Shown: piece by piece, positions 49,345 through 59,925 of the stretch
How positions within the stretch are numbered: position 1 is the stretch's first letter
How the letters are laid out: every line of letters starts with the position of its first letter
NCBI GenBank assembly: GCA_024704765.1
Contig: JAKMXF010000332.1
Span: 1,171,080 to 1,235,079 of the forward strand
DNA length: 64,000 nucleotides
Origin: Oopsacas minuta
Taxonomy: Eukaryota; Porifera; Hexactinellida; Lyssacinosida; Leucopsacidae
Direction: 5' to 3'
Notes under the pieces: generated by a model
What the model was told of the DNA's origin: nothing
The model's database searches: none
Seen by the model: only the letters and a program-made list of their open reading frames with translations
Made by a program: the position numbers and the translations under genes

Positions 49345-49490
49345 TGTATCAACTCATTTTGAGTTGGCAAAAATCAATTCATTTCCTTGAATGAGTTGAA
49401 AGAGTTGGTTGGGATCAAATGAATAAGTTGACAACGCATATCGGGCCTGAATGAATTTTTGCCAACTTAAAATGAGTTGATACAGACATT
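49345..49490. mobile_element. GAGTTGA-rich palindromic MITE
   Basis: It begins AGGGCTGTATCAACTC and ends GAGTTGATACAGAC, inverted. TTTGAGTTGGCAAAAATC near the left and ATTTTTGCCAACTT near the right also pair. Same family as 54866-55200. The adjacent 49560-49740 stretch is a degenerate TTGATTTGAATTG microsatellite. Confidence 0.65.
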
Positions 49491-49856
49491 CGGATGCTTC
49501 ACTTATTAGTACTGCAAAATGAATGGAAAATGATCGGTGGCGGATCAGATCATTCAATATGATTTCATTGATCTAAATTTGAAATAAATTGATTTGATTT
49601 CAAGTAATTTGATTGATTATTGAATTTATTGAATTGAATTAAATTGAATTATATTGATTGGATTAGATTTGATATGATATGATTTGAATTTAGATTGAAA
49701 TAGAATCCAATGAATTGATTTCGTTTGATTTAAATTGAATCACTATAATCACGAACACCTATATATAGACGGAAGTGACACTCTCACATCACAATACAAT
49801 CCATATAGGCCTAGTTTGTTCTACCCATAGCCTACTAAAGAAAGGACTGATCACTG

Positions 49857-50202
49857 AGTCAATTCTCACTGCCAGGAATAAAAGGAAGTGGATATATTTT
49901 GATGAGAAATTCTATAATCATCGATAATATGAAACTGGTACATTTTCACCTGAATAAATGTAAGCAAGAATTAACAACAGCCACATAGATTTACAGATCG
50001 AAGTGAGGTATTTACTAGCGAAATTGGCACATATGTATTAAAAAATGTTCCATCTTTGAAAGCAAGTATAACGTTAATTATAACTCTATATTCAAAATGT
50101 TGAAATTCCAATGATCTAAATCCGTTTCTTTAAAAAATATTAAAAAAATGAAGAATTTCCCATCAAAATATATCCACTTACTTTTATCCCTGGCCGAAAG
50201 TA
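49857..50202. repeat. Inverted-repeat element cut into the Tc1-like copy
   Basis: The left arm (CTGATCACTGAG, CCAGGAATAAAAGG, AGTGGATATATTTTGATG) is repeated inverted on the right side (CATCAAAATATATCCACTTA, TATCCCTGG, AGTGATCAG). Same family as the arms at 61.04 and 63.4 kb. It sits exactly where the 5' part of the Tc1-like transposase should be. Confidence 0.6.
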
Positions 50203-51080
50203 GTGATCAGGAAGGGGTATTCTATATCCAAGAGCACTGTGCACTCATATTCATCCAAATCCCTGGGAGTTAAGGCCTTCAAACGACCTAAACAGCCAAA
50301 ATTGACCGGAAAGCAAAAGACAAACAGACTGGAATTCTGTCAAAAATACAGTGTGTGGTCAGTAGATGATTGGAAATGTATTCTCTGGACAGATGAGTCA
50401 CCCTTCGAACTTTTCCATTCATCCAATCATCAAAATTATTGTGTCTGGTGTCATAATTCTTCAGATGTTCTCCCTCAGGAAACGGTTAAATTCCGAAGAA
50501 ATCATGGTTTGGGGCATGATGAGCCATCAGGCACTATCAGAATTACACTTTGTGCCACCCAAACGAACTGTGAATGCTTCTTATTATGTGTCTGAAATAC
50601 TGACCAAAACCTGTAAAGATGCACTAAACCGCAAACGAAAACAGGGACAATACTCGAAAAGAGAATGATAGCAGACCCGTTGAAGGCCACATTGATGCAA
50701 GATGGTGCTCCACCCCACAGAGCCAACATTACTCAAGATTGGTGTAAAAACCACTGACCAAATTTCTGGGCTAAAGAGAAGTGGCCAGGTAACTCTCCAG
50801 ACCTGAATCCAATTGAGAATCTTTGGTCAATTCTCAAACAGAGACTTGACGAGTTGCCTCAATCAAATAACCTAGAAAACCTTAAGAAATCTCTAAAAAT
50901 GGCCTGGTCCAACATTGATCCATCTTGTCTCGAGAATCTAGTTACAGGGATGCCCAATAGAATTAGAAAATGTTTAGAATTGGAGGGTGGTTATATTAGG
51001 AAATAAATGAATTCAATAGTACACTGGTATTTTCTTATTCTTAACATAACGTAAGGTGACATTAATTTCTGGACACCCTG
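50203..51080 (+). pseudogene. Tc1-like DD37E transposase, 5' truncated
   Basis: The visible part covers the second helix-turn-helix (YSISKSTVHSYSSKSLG), then WTDESPFELF (first D), LMQDGAPPHRANITQDW (second D), SPDLNPIENLW (E) and a C-terminal tail ending at a TAA at 51004-51006. The D-to-E spacing is 37, counting one stop codon. A frameshift near 50505 and that TGA near 50755 disable it. The right terminus GGACACCCTG ends at 51080 next to TA. The left terminus is missing, so the element has been truncated. Confidence 0.88.
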
Positions 51081-51914
51081 TATTGTCCAGGTTGAACCAA
51101 AACCATCTGGTCACCCTAAACAAAGGACATGATTATATCGTTCCAAAACACCTACTGAGTACTGGGCAGGATTAACACATGGGAAACAGGGACAATGCCC
51201 AGGGGCCACAACAACCAAAATATAATTTCATGCTTGCCAACAGCCCCGTTTTTGGGAGCGATATCCCGCTTTAGTTGAGGCAAATGTCAACCAAAACTTG
51301 CCAAAAACATAAATTATCCTGCTTTTTGTAGTGCAGTCAAATGCAAATATAAAGCGTCCTGCAATCTTCTGCTAAATTAACACCTTTCGTCCCGCTTTTC
51401 CTTCACTCTGGTTGGCAAGTATGTGTTTTAAGGCAGTTGAAACAACAGATTTACTAACCTTGTATAGATTTACTGTGTGACATGTGTTCCTAAATCTTAG
51501 CGATTCATCCAGAGAAACAACGAAATCATGGATCTCATCATAGTTGTTTCCAAGTTCAATACAATTGATTAGAAATCGCAACAGGCCGCGTCATACAGGT
51601 CTGAAGCCCTGCCCTGCCACATGTATATCTACAAGGGCAAGCTGCATTTGTCAGAATTTTGAAGTTGTCAGTTGTCAGAAAAATGTAGTTGTCACAGGTT
51701 AGAATGGACTTTAGCAGAATTGTCACATGTCAGAATGGATATTTTATATTGTCACTTGTTAGAATCCTTAGATTTTTGATAATAATTGTCAGAGTAACCA
51801 GAATGCAGATTACTTTTGTTATTTATTAACGAATCTGAGAAGATATTTTTTGTCACTTGTGTAGTTTGTTATTTTTCTGGTGTTAACAGTTCTGGTGTCA
51901 AGTCAATCTAAAAT

Positions 51915-52253
51915 GTGAACAATGAAATATCGTGTATAATTAGCGAATCATATAACCATCATAATATAAACGATAATGGAATTACCTCACAAGAATATAA
52001 ACGATCCTTGGCAAAGATTATTACAACAGCGGACGGACATAATTATGTTCATTCTAAATTCACGGATGATTATATTTATCTTATATGCGCGATATTTAGG
52101 ACAGGTTGTAAGGGAACCAGCAAATTGAACCGTGTAAGAAGTCTGATTCCTCGAATGAAACAGTACATCATGATATTGGATACTATAAAACTGATGGATA
52201 CCAACACAAAACAAACTGTAAAACAATCGCTAAACAATCACAAACAAACATAA
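51915..52253 (+). pseudogene. MULE N-terminal FLYWCH-like domain, copy 1
   Basis: A 112-codon frame has HNYVHSKFTDDYIYLICAIF and then GCKGTSKLN, the order of aromatic, cysteine and glycine positions seen in FLYWCH zinc fingers (the second cysteine pair partner in YLIC..GCKG). Downstream, ECESSMYRARRTLQPKSPLT near 52310 aligns with the same place in copy 2. The first in-frame codon is not ATG, so the true start is uncertain. The catalytic part of the protein is absent. Confidence 0.65.
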
Positions 52254-52539
52254 GAAATATATTTGATGACGCAACAAGAAACTACGTCTGCGCAGCTGAT
52301 ATTTAGTTCGAGGAATGTGAGTCGTCAATGTATCGCGCAAGAAGGACACTTCAACCTAAAAGTCCTCTTACATTTACATAGTTCTGTGATATGTTAATAA
52401 CATCAACTTTACAGACAATCTCAATTTCTCGGTAACTATTAAAAATCAATTCTTATCAGATGAAATAAGAACTCTCTTCAATGAAACAACGAATGTCAAA
52501 TTTGATGATACGCGGGTCCAACTGATGAACATACTACTG

Positions 52540-52953
52540 ATTCCTCACTTGACACCGATCCGTGCTATTCTTTACTTGAGAACCTATCTAATATATCACT
52601 AGATCCTCACACGTTCAATCCTTAGCATTCATTGGCGGATATACAATTCACCAGCTAGGAAAACACTTTGCCCCTTGTAATCATTTCCTGAAATTATTCA
52701 CAAAATATAAAATCCTTCATATAGATGAACTTCCAGTGTCAAAATTCAAATGCTAGAGTTAATTGACAGAGGAAACCTCAAATGGCCTTATGATGCTGTT
52801 ATAGATGCTGTAATTATTGTTCCGAAACTGTTTGTACATATTGAGAGAAGTGATGAATTGATGAATCAGTCTGGCAGGATCCACCAAGAGAATCCTTGTG
52901 GAACTTGCAACAACAAAGATGGAAAATGTTCAAAGCGAAATTTGGAGAAATAA
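52540..52953 (+). pseudogene. Fragment of another transposase-like protein
   Basis: Three coding-like pieces in different frames follow one another: SLDTDPCYSLLENLSNI, then SLAFIGGYTIHQLGKHFAPC, then ELIDRGNLKWPYDAVIDAVI. The LAFIGGY and RGNLKWP blocks resemble the C-terminal region of P-element/THAP-type transposases. The identity is tentative, and the sequence is broken by frameshifts near 52620 and 52750. It is embedded within MULE copy 1. Confidence 0.4.
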
Positions 52954-53419
52954 ATGCTCCATTGTGATCACTTTGGTTGGAATTATCCTAGAAGAATACT
53001 CACTCAAAATGCATAATCTCGAATAAAGTAAGGAATTTCAATTCTCAGGTGACTTCCAGTCAAGAGATAAAATAAGTAATCGTAAAATTAAAAAGCTGAA
53101 ACCTACAGCCACAACCCAGAGAAATCTTCAGGTAGATAAGCACAAAGGTTCTGATGATTAGGCTGCATTTCTTAGATATTGTTATTATGAAAATACATCT
53201 ACTAGCATCTAAATAGAATATTCATTGAGATAATTAAATATTGTATTATTTCCAAACATCCATGGCATTTCTGTTGCTGAGCCTTGTGTAAAGTAGGCTA
53301 TGATGATACTTGCTATTTATTGGCATGTAGTTTCATGTCTATCTGATAATTAAGTTCAAACAGTTAAGAAATAAACTCTGATAATCTATAATATGAAAAC
53401 GCAGTTAATCTATACTAGC

Positions 53420-54480
53420 GCTCTTCGCTCAAAAACAGCTTAGTGCTCCAGGTTAGTATAAGTATTGAACAGCTAAAGTACTTGATAGTTTGAGTCGCTA
53501 CCGCGACTGAATATTATACTCGGCATTACGTGCCTCGAGGATAATGTCTTGCGGAAATTTAGATTTTGTATTATCCCTAGCCAATCCAAATTCTATTTAA
53601 TGCCCTTATGTTGTAATTGTTGAGGTGCTAAGTGGCTATTAGTTTGTAATCTCGGAATTTCGTGCCTTGGGTACTAAGATACCTTAAAACTGGAGAAAAT
53701 TGATATTTTGAAGTAATAATGGCGTAATAATCCCATGATAAGTTTTGAATTTGGCCAAAACATTTGGCATAATAAGGGTTATCTACAATGACGTCATAAT
53801 TTCGTAATAGATATGAATTTTGTCCGAGCCAGGCCAAATTCAACCCCTATTTGTATGTCTAGAATTGATTTAAGAAACTGGAGAACCCTCAAGGTTGATT
53901 TTCTGCATACAAGGGTATTTCGAGCCTGGCTTGGACAAGTTCGAGTCTTGGCCGAAAATTCACACCTGTGACGAAATTATGAAGTCATTGTCACCTTTTT
54001 GGACTTTCGAAAATTCACATTAATAGCCACTGCTCAGACAAGATACATGATAGAAGTTGAAATTTGAATCACAGATACACCTCAATATGCCAAACGTTAT
54101 GATTTCATAATTTTGGCCAAATACAAACTCATCATGGCATTATTAGGTCATCATGACTGTACAAAAAATTATCCAAATTTCGATATTTTTAAGAATTTCA
54201 TATTATCCGAGACACGAATTGCCCAGATTACTAACCTAAAGCCACATAAGAGTTCCAGTATGACCACCTAAGACAATTAAATGGAATTTGGCAGCTCTAT
54301 GGATAATAAAATATTCAAATTCCACAGAAGATTAACCTTGAGGCACTGTAGTACCGAGATATCCCTTCGCGTAGCGACCAAAACCATAAAAAAAATGTAG
54401 CTGTTTAATACTTAAGCTAGCCTCAGGTCCTAAGCAGTTGCACAGCGACCTAGCAAGCGATTCGTGCTAGTTACAATTAC
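53420..54480 (+). repeat. Helitron-like non-coding segment
   Basis: It carries the GAAACTGGAGAACCCTCAAG block (also at 43835) and ends TACTTAAGCTAGCCTCAGG followed by CACAGCGACCTAGCAAGCG, close to the AGCGGCCTAGCAAGC at 56420. Repeated identical 3' ends suggest a Helitron or Helentron-type family. No Rep/helicase gene is present. Confidence 0.45.
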
Positions 54481-54865
54481 TACGAGTAATAAATTGGATA
54501 CTGACATGTGACAATATTAGAAATATCCATCCTGACATTGACAATATTCCAAATATTCATTCTGATTTGTTACAACTTCAAAATTCTGACAAGTGCATGC
54601 AACCCGTCTAACAACATAGTTTAGAATCAATATCATTAAATCTCATTTTTAGTCTGCCTGTTTGTCTGTCTGTTTGTTTGTCTTCAAGGAAAGGATTTAT
54701 GGTATCTATATTGAATGTATTTGTGCATAGCATTCTATATTTAAGGTAATGGCGTGCTTAATAATTTTTGGACTAAGGATAAAATTGTTAATTTATATAT
54801 TTACATAGGGAAGTCTATTTGTTTCGATATTATCAAAATGGTGCATTTATCCCTAATAAATGTGT

Positions 54866-55200
54866 CAGGGCTGTATCAACTCATTTTATTGAATGAGTTG
54901 AATAAGTTGAATGAGTTGATAGTTCAATGAAATGAGTTCAAATGAGTTCAACTCATTTTAGAAATGAGTTGATTGAACCAACTCATTTTAGATAATGAAT
55001 TGCTGAATCAACTCATTTTACGCATATTTTCCTTTCGGCTTATTATGTTAATGATCTCTGATACGGTCAGGGCTGTATCAACTCATTTTGGGTTGGCAAA
55101 TCAACTCATTTTATTGAATGAGTTGAATGAGTTGGTTACATCCAAATGAATGAGTTGAATGAGTTGGTGCAATAAAAATGAATGAGTTGATACAGCCCTG
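54866..55200. mobile_element. GAGTTGA-rich MITE with an internal second terminus
   Basis: The outer ends CAGGGCTGTATCAACTC and GAGTTGATACAGCCCTG are perfect inverses. They are flanked by an exact 8-bp duplication AAATGTGT (54858-54865 and 55201-55208), which points to a hAT-type element. A second complete left terminus begins at 55068. The interior is a degenerate array of GAATGAGTT in both orientations. Confidence 0.88.
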
Positions 55201-55810
55201 AAATGTGTTATTGATACTTAAAACTACACAAAGTCTATACCTACAATCTATTTCCGGATCGAAATAATGTAATCTGGATGAGTACAAAGCAATTTGGTCA
55301 ACAAAATGCTCCAATTTGAAAGCATTGTAAAGAAATAACTATTGCCTTTAAAGCTACAGAATGTACACATTTTGTTCTAAGGACGTGTTATACGTTAATA
55401 ATAATGTAAATAATTTCTTATGATAAAGCAGACACGTTCTAGAGTCATAGTAGTGACCATGGATGGCATATTTTTGTCAAACGTTACCTATAACTTGACA
55501 ACCTTTATAGATATGGCCAAATTGTCTTGCAATCAGGTTCTCTATACCCAACTTCCAGTACCCTGATGATATATTCTATTGTCATATTTCCGACCATTGT
55601 GAAGCAATTATCAATTATGCAATATATGGTCATTTTCAAGATTGCGCACAATGGTTTGAGATATGACATCAAAATGTATTATCAGGATATGAAAAGTTGA
55701 GTATATAGAACCTGTTTCCAAGACGATTTTGCCATGTCTATAAAGGGTGTCAAGTAATCGGTAAAGATTGACCAAAATATGCCATCCATGGTCACTACAT
55801 ATCCCTAGAA

Positions 55811-55934
55811 CAGTGGTTCTCGACCGGGGGTCCGCGGCCTAAAAATGTTTTCGTTATGTTTATTAGCAGGGGATCCACGGACTCCATAAAATGGACCAAG
55901 AGGTCCGCAGAAGAAAAAAGGTTGAGAACAAATG
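55811..55934. mobile_element. hAT-type MITE, 124 bp
   Basis: It starts CAGTGGTTCTCGACC and ends GGTTGAGAACAAATG, with an exact 8-bp target duplication CCCTAGAA at 55803-55810 and 55935-55942. It is rich in GGTCCGC and has no coding capacity. Confidence 0.92.
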
Positions 55935-57641
55935 CCCTAGAACTTGCACACAGTGCCCAAACATCTTCGAATAGTCAATAAATTGACCTCCTCAAATCAA
56001 TTCGAAAACATCATAATCGTTTTCAGCAGTCTCGAAAACCCTAAAATCGACTAAAATATTGATTAATCATATGTCAATATGGAGTATTTTATGGATAACC
56101 CCAGAGTACAAACAAATTTATAAACTAGAATATTGTTGTATTATTCTATTATATTATCACTAACTTGTGTATCTTTCTTATCAAAAGAATTTCAAAGTTA
56201 GAAGAAATATTTCTAAATAAACTTAATCTAGGCACAAGTGCTGAGCAATAGACTACTTAATACTATGGACTATGGACTCTCAATCTCAATAGGTTATGAA
56301 AAATCAACCTCAAGGCACGTAGTACTGAGTATATACCCTCGCGTAGCGACCAAGAGTAGTAAGAAATGCCGCTATTTAATACTTAAGCTAACCTGAGGTC
56401 CTACGCTGTCGCGCAGCGGCCTAGCAAGCAAAACACGCTAATAAATCAATAATCGTGAAAGTTATTGTCAAATCAGGATAGCCTATTTATAGTGCGATAT
56501 AGCCGACTTCCCATTAACTTGTAACACATTTTGACATGATATCTCTTAAGCTTATTGCGTAATCATAAAAATGACTATATATGAGTATATTCACGATTGC
56601 GTAACATTGGTAAAATTATCATGACAATATGTATAGCCTTCTCTATATAAGGCTACCATCAGATGTACCAGGGATATAGTAGTGCACGGTAATTATTATA
56701 TTAGCATACAGAATGGTTTCCTATCGCACAAACAGTACTTATATGCCCAAGTAAATGTATCATAGATATGTAGAATAGCATGTCTCCAAAACCAACAAAG
56801 CAAAAAAATACCAAAATGTGCCAATTTATTTGCTTAGTACTCATTATTTGGAGAATATGGCCCAATCTTTGATGAGCTGTAGAACGTCAAATATTGCATC
56901 TTTGGTTTCAAAGTTAATGTACGAAATGATGTAAGGATACTTTTGTACACATATTAAAAATTTGTCATGATAAAGTTGACAGGTTTTTGAGTTACAGTGG
57001 TGACCTTGGATGGTGATAATTTGTCATTATGCATTTATAAGTCGAAAACTCTCAATGATATAACAAAGCTCACTATTGCCAATTTATAGTATATACCCCG
57101 ATTTCCCATACCCTTTTAGTACTTGTTGATATGATATCTCCTACGATAATTACGCACTCCTGAATATTACCATATATGGCTTTATTGATGACTATGCGAT
57201 AATCCTTGTAGATATCATATCAAATCAAAATGTACCACAAGGGCATGGGAAATCGGCAATAGTGAGTTTTGTTATATCATTGAGGGTTTTCTACTTATAA
57301 ATCATAGTGACGGGGCGCTGCATTTGTTAGAATTTTGACACTGTCATTTGTTAGAATTATCCCAATTGTCGTTTGTCAGAACAGTTTTTCAGGTTACTGT
57401 CACTTCTTAGAATAATTAGTATATCCATATAATATCGGTCAACTTTTATGTATTCTCAATAAATTTTTCTATAGTCAGAATCCATCAAATCCACGTCTAT
57501 TCATCATCATTTCTAAAATCTGATTCTTTGTTAAATAAACAATTATCTTGTTTTTGATTGCCACTTCACGTATGAAACGCATACACCAACTTCCAAATAG
57601 AGTATAAATTCATAACTTAACTGTTCTAAAATATTATTGTC

Positions 57642-59221
57642 ATGGAATACACATTAGATGAAACAAGCGCAGTGTCGGAAGAATTTTTACAACTCAAGAT
57701 GGTAACAAATATATTAAATCAAAAGTAAAGGGCAGTTTAGTGTACCTTCGATGTGTGTTGTTTAGAGGTGGGTGTAAGGGTTCTAGTAAACTAAATCATG
57801 AAACCAATTTGATCACACCTTTGAAATTGCATAGTTATAATGTAGAAACGTATCAAACAGAAGTTTATCAATTGAAAACAAGATGTAAAACTATGGCCGC
57901 GAATCCACAAACTAAATCTCGAAGAGTTTTTACGATGTTGCAAGAAATGATCCTTGTGCAAGTGATATCGCTTTACAGAATGCGAGTCATCCCTCTAATG
58001 AGGGAGGCGTAAATTACAACCGAAAATTCCGCTTACAGCTTCCGAGTTTGTTGCTTTGTTGCCAACAACAACATTGGGGGAATATTATAAGTATAGCGTA
58101 TCGAGAAGTGAACAAGCAGGTGTGATCCTTTTTTCAGAGCAGATGCAAACATTTTTGGACGAGGTGGCCAATGTTCAATTTGATGGAACATTTTTTACCT
58201 TTCCAACTCAATTCTCTCAGCTCTGGACAATATTTGTTACAGTGGGAAGACATGCTTTACCAGTTGTACATTATTTAATGACATTCAAGACCCGGGAATT
58301 ATATCAAGCAGTATTGGAAAGTATCTTTATTAATGTTCCACAATTTCGGCCATTAGCGACTATGTCAGATTGGGAACCAGCAGCAAGAAATGCTTTTAAG
58401 GTAGTGTTCTCTCAAGCGAGAATTCTCAGTTGCTGGTTTCATTACACCCAGCGAATTTGGGCTAAATCACAAAAATTTGGTCTTACCCAAAGTTTGGGAG
58501 ATAGTCCAGAAGTAATTGGTTACATAAAACAATTAATGGCAATCTCGATTTGCCAGCTCCACTAATTATTCCCACTTTCGAATTCCTTCTAATTCCAGTC
58601 ATAGAAAATACTGAGAAATCAAAATTCGAAAAACTTAAGAACTATTGCAAAACGTTGGATCAATCAAATAACTCCGGAAGAACTTTCTATTTATGAAATC
58701 AACATCGCTACTAATAATGGGGCAGAAAGCTATCATTCTAAACTTAAATCAATTGTGAGAACCAATCATCCAAGTATTGGACGTTCACGGAAACTGTATT
58801 AAATGAAATAATACAAGATACAAATAATGATATAGGACGTTTTCGGAAGGGAAGAGGAATCAGCTGACCACGAAAAAAAACATAAAAAATTAAGAACGTA
58901 GGAATATTTCCACCAAAGTTGTCTTGTGGAGACTACAACCCGATGGAATTCCTGAAAGCGATTAGCAACACAACTGACAACATAAATTCGCAAGAATATT
59001 TTTCATCAAGTGATTATTCTGATGACGAAAATGTTGAGGCAACTGGAGAAATTCACAAGTGCGTTATTTGTCTAGCGCATCGTACAGAAACATAGATCTT
59101 CATGCCTTGTAGACATGCCAACTGCTGTACGGAGTGTAGCAAATCAATCGAAGAACTAGGACACCCTTGTCCAGTGTGCCGTTCGATAATCGAAACACGA
59201 TTTCAAATATTCACAAGTTAA
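57642..59221 (+). pseudogene. MULE transposase with FLYWCH-like N-terminus and RING finger
   Basis: An ATG at 57642 (MEYTLDETSAVSEEF) is followed, after a frame change, by a FLYWCH-like finger (GSLVYLRCVLFRGGCKGSSK, about 57730-57800). The MULE catalytic domain lies at 58056-58560: QFDGTFFTFP (first D), MSDWEPAARNAF (second D) and CWFHYTQRIW. Further on are ATNNGAESYHSKLK (candidate E) near 58705 and a C-terminal C3HC4 RING at 59058-59195 (CVIC, CRHANCCTEC, CPVC). It ends at a TAA at 59219-59221. Several stops and frameshifts inactivate it, including a TAG inside the RING. RING fingers usually recruit E2 ubiquitin enzymes; its role here is unknown. Confidence 0.85.
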
Positions 59222-59925
59222 TCTATATTATTAAATCTCAAAGCTTGTTTGTCTGTTTGTCTGTTTGTTAGTTTGTCCGTTGTCAAGAAAAGGATTTATG
59301 GTATGCTATTATGAAATTGTCGCAAAACTATGTATTTATCGTGATTATCAAGGAAATAGAATTCAATAAAACTCCACTAAATATGTCGAACTTGCTGTAT
59401 CCGATTTTCACACTTTTGGTTTAATCAATGTAAATTTATTGTTGTTTTTATGAATATAAAGTAAACAAATTCCAAAATTGAGGTAGAATCATACTTTAAA
59501 CGACTATCCTGGGATAATCGAGTACGCTGAGTCTGAATATGGTATTGTAAACAACATATTGTGAATATTTATTCACTTTTAGGTACATAAAGTAAACAAA
59601 TTTCAAAATTGGGTAGAATCATATTTTCAACGACTATCCTGGGGTATTCGAGTATGCTGAGTCCGAATATGGTATTGAAACAACATATTGTGAATATTTG
59701 TTTACTTTTAAGTACATAAAGTAAACAAATTTCAAAATTAAGGTAGAATCATGCTTTCAACGACTATACTGGGGTAATCGAGTAGACTGAGTCTGAATAT
59801 TGTAAGCAACCATCAATATTATTAATTCTCAATTGTTGTTTGTCTGTTTGTTTGTCCGTTGAATAGATCGAGGCGCAATGCGCCGAGTTCATCGCGAAGC
59901 GACGAGCCAAAGGCTCGTAACATTT
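59222..59925 (+). mobile_element. Helitron-like insertion with tandem core
   Basis: It starts TCTATATTATTAAATCTC directly after the RING stop codon, followed by TTGTTTGTCTGTTTG repeats. A second similar start (ATATTATTAATTCTC) lies at 59817. The end region has GAGGCGCAATGCGCC and GCGAAGCGACGAGCC short palindromes. This architecture (TC start, internal tandem units, GC-rich hairpin near the end) suits non-autonomous Helentron-type elements. The borders are approximate. Confidence 0.45.
59458..59815 (+). repeat. Tandem repeat, unit about 130 bp, nearly three copies
   Basis: Units start at AAAGTAAACAAATT (59458, 59589, 59718). Each contains GGTAGAATCAT, CAACGACTAT-type and CTGAGTCTGAATAT blocks. 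Units differ by a few percent. It is the core of the Helitron-like insertion. Confidence 0.9.

Larger units (their letters stand above)
51635..54605 (+). mobile_element. MULE-type transposon, copy 1 (interrupted by other repeats)
   Basis: The left end GGGCAAGCTGCATTTGTCAG and the right end, whose inverse is GGGTTGCATGCACTTGTCAG, match the ends of the copy at 57312. Both subterminal regions carry five or six TTGTCAGAAT-like repeats in opposite orientation (51650-51790 and 54500-54600). A FLYWCH-type exon follows the left end. Much of the interior (about 52480 on) is replaced by other repeats. Confidence 0.75.
54622..56455 (+). mobile_element. Possible non-autonomous Helitron-like element
   Basis: The left part (TCATTAAATCTCATTTTTAG, then TGCCTGTTTGTCTG) resembles the start at 59222. 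The right part ends with CGCGCAGCGGCCTAGCAAGC and ACGCTAAT. No target duplication is expected for Helitrons. Two clear insertions lie inside (54866-55200 and 55811-55934). The borders are inferred from similarity between copies only. Confidence 0.35.

Noticed and set aside
51640-51790. TTGTCAGAAT repeats considered as a satellite
   Set aside because: They occur only in subterminal positions of the two MULE copies and in opposite orientation at the two ends.
49340-55200. CRISPR-like regular repeats (GAATGAGTTGA)
   Set aside because: Spacing is irregular, units run in both orientations, and the context is eukaryotic with MITE ends.
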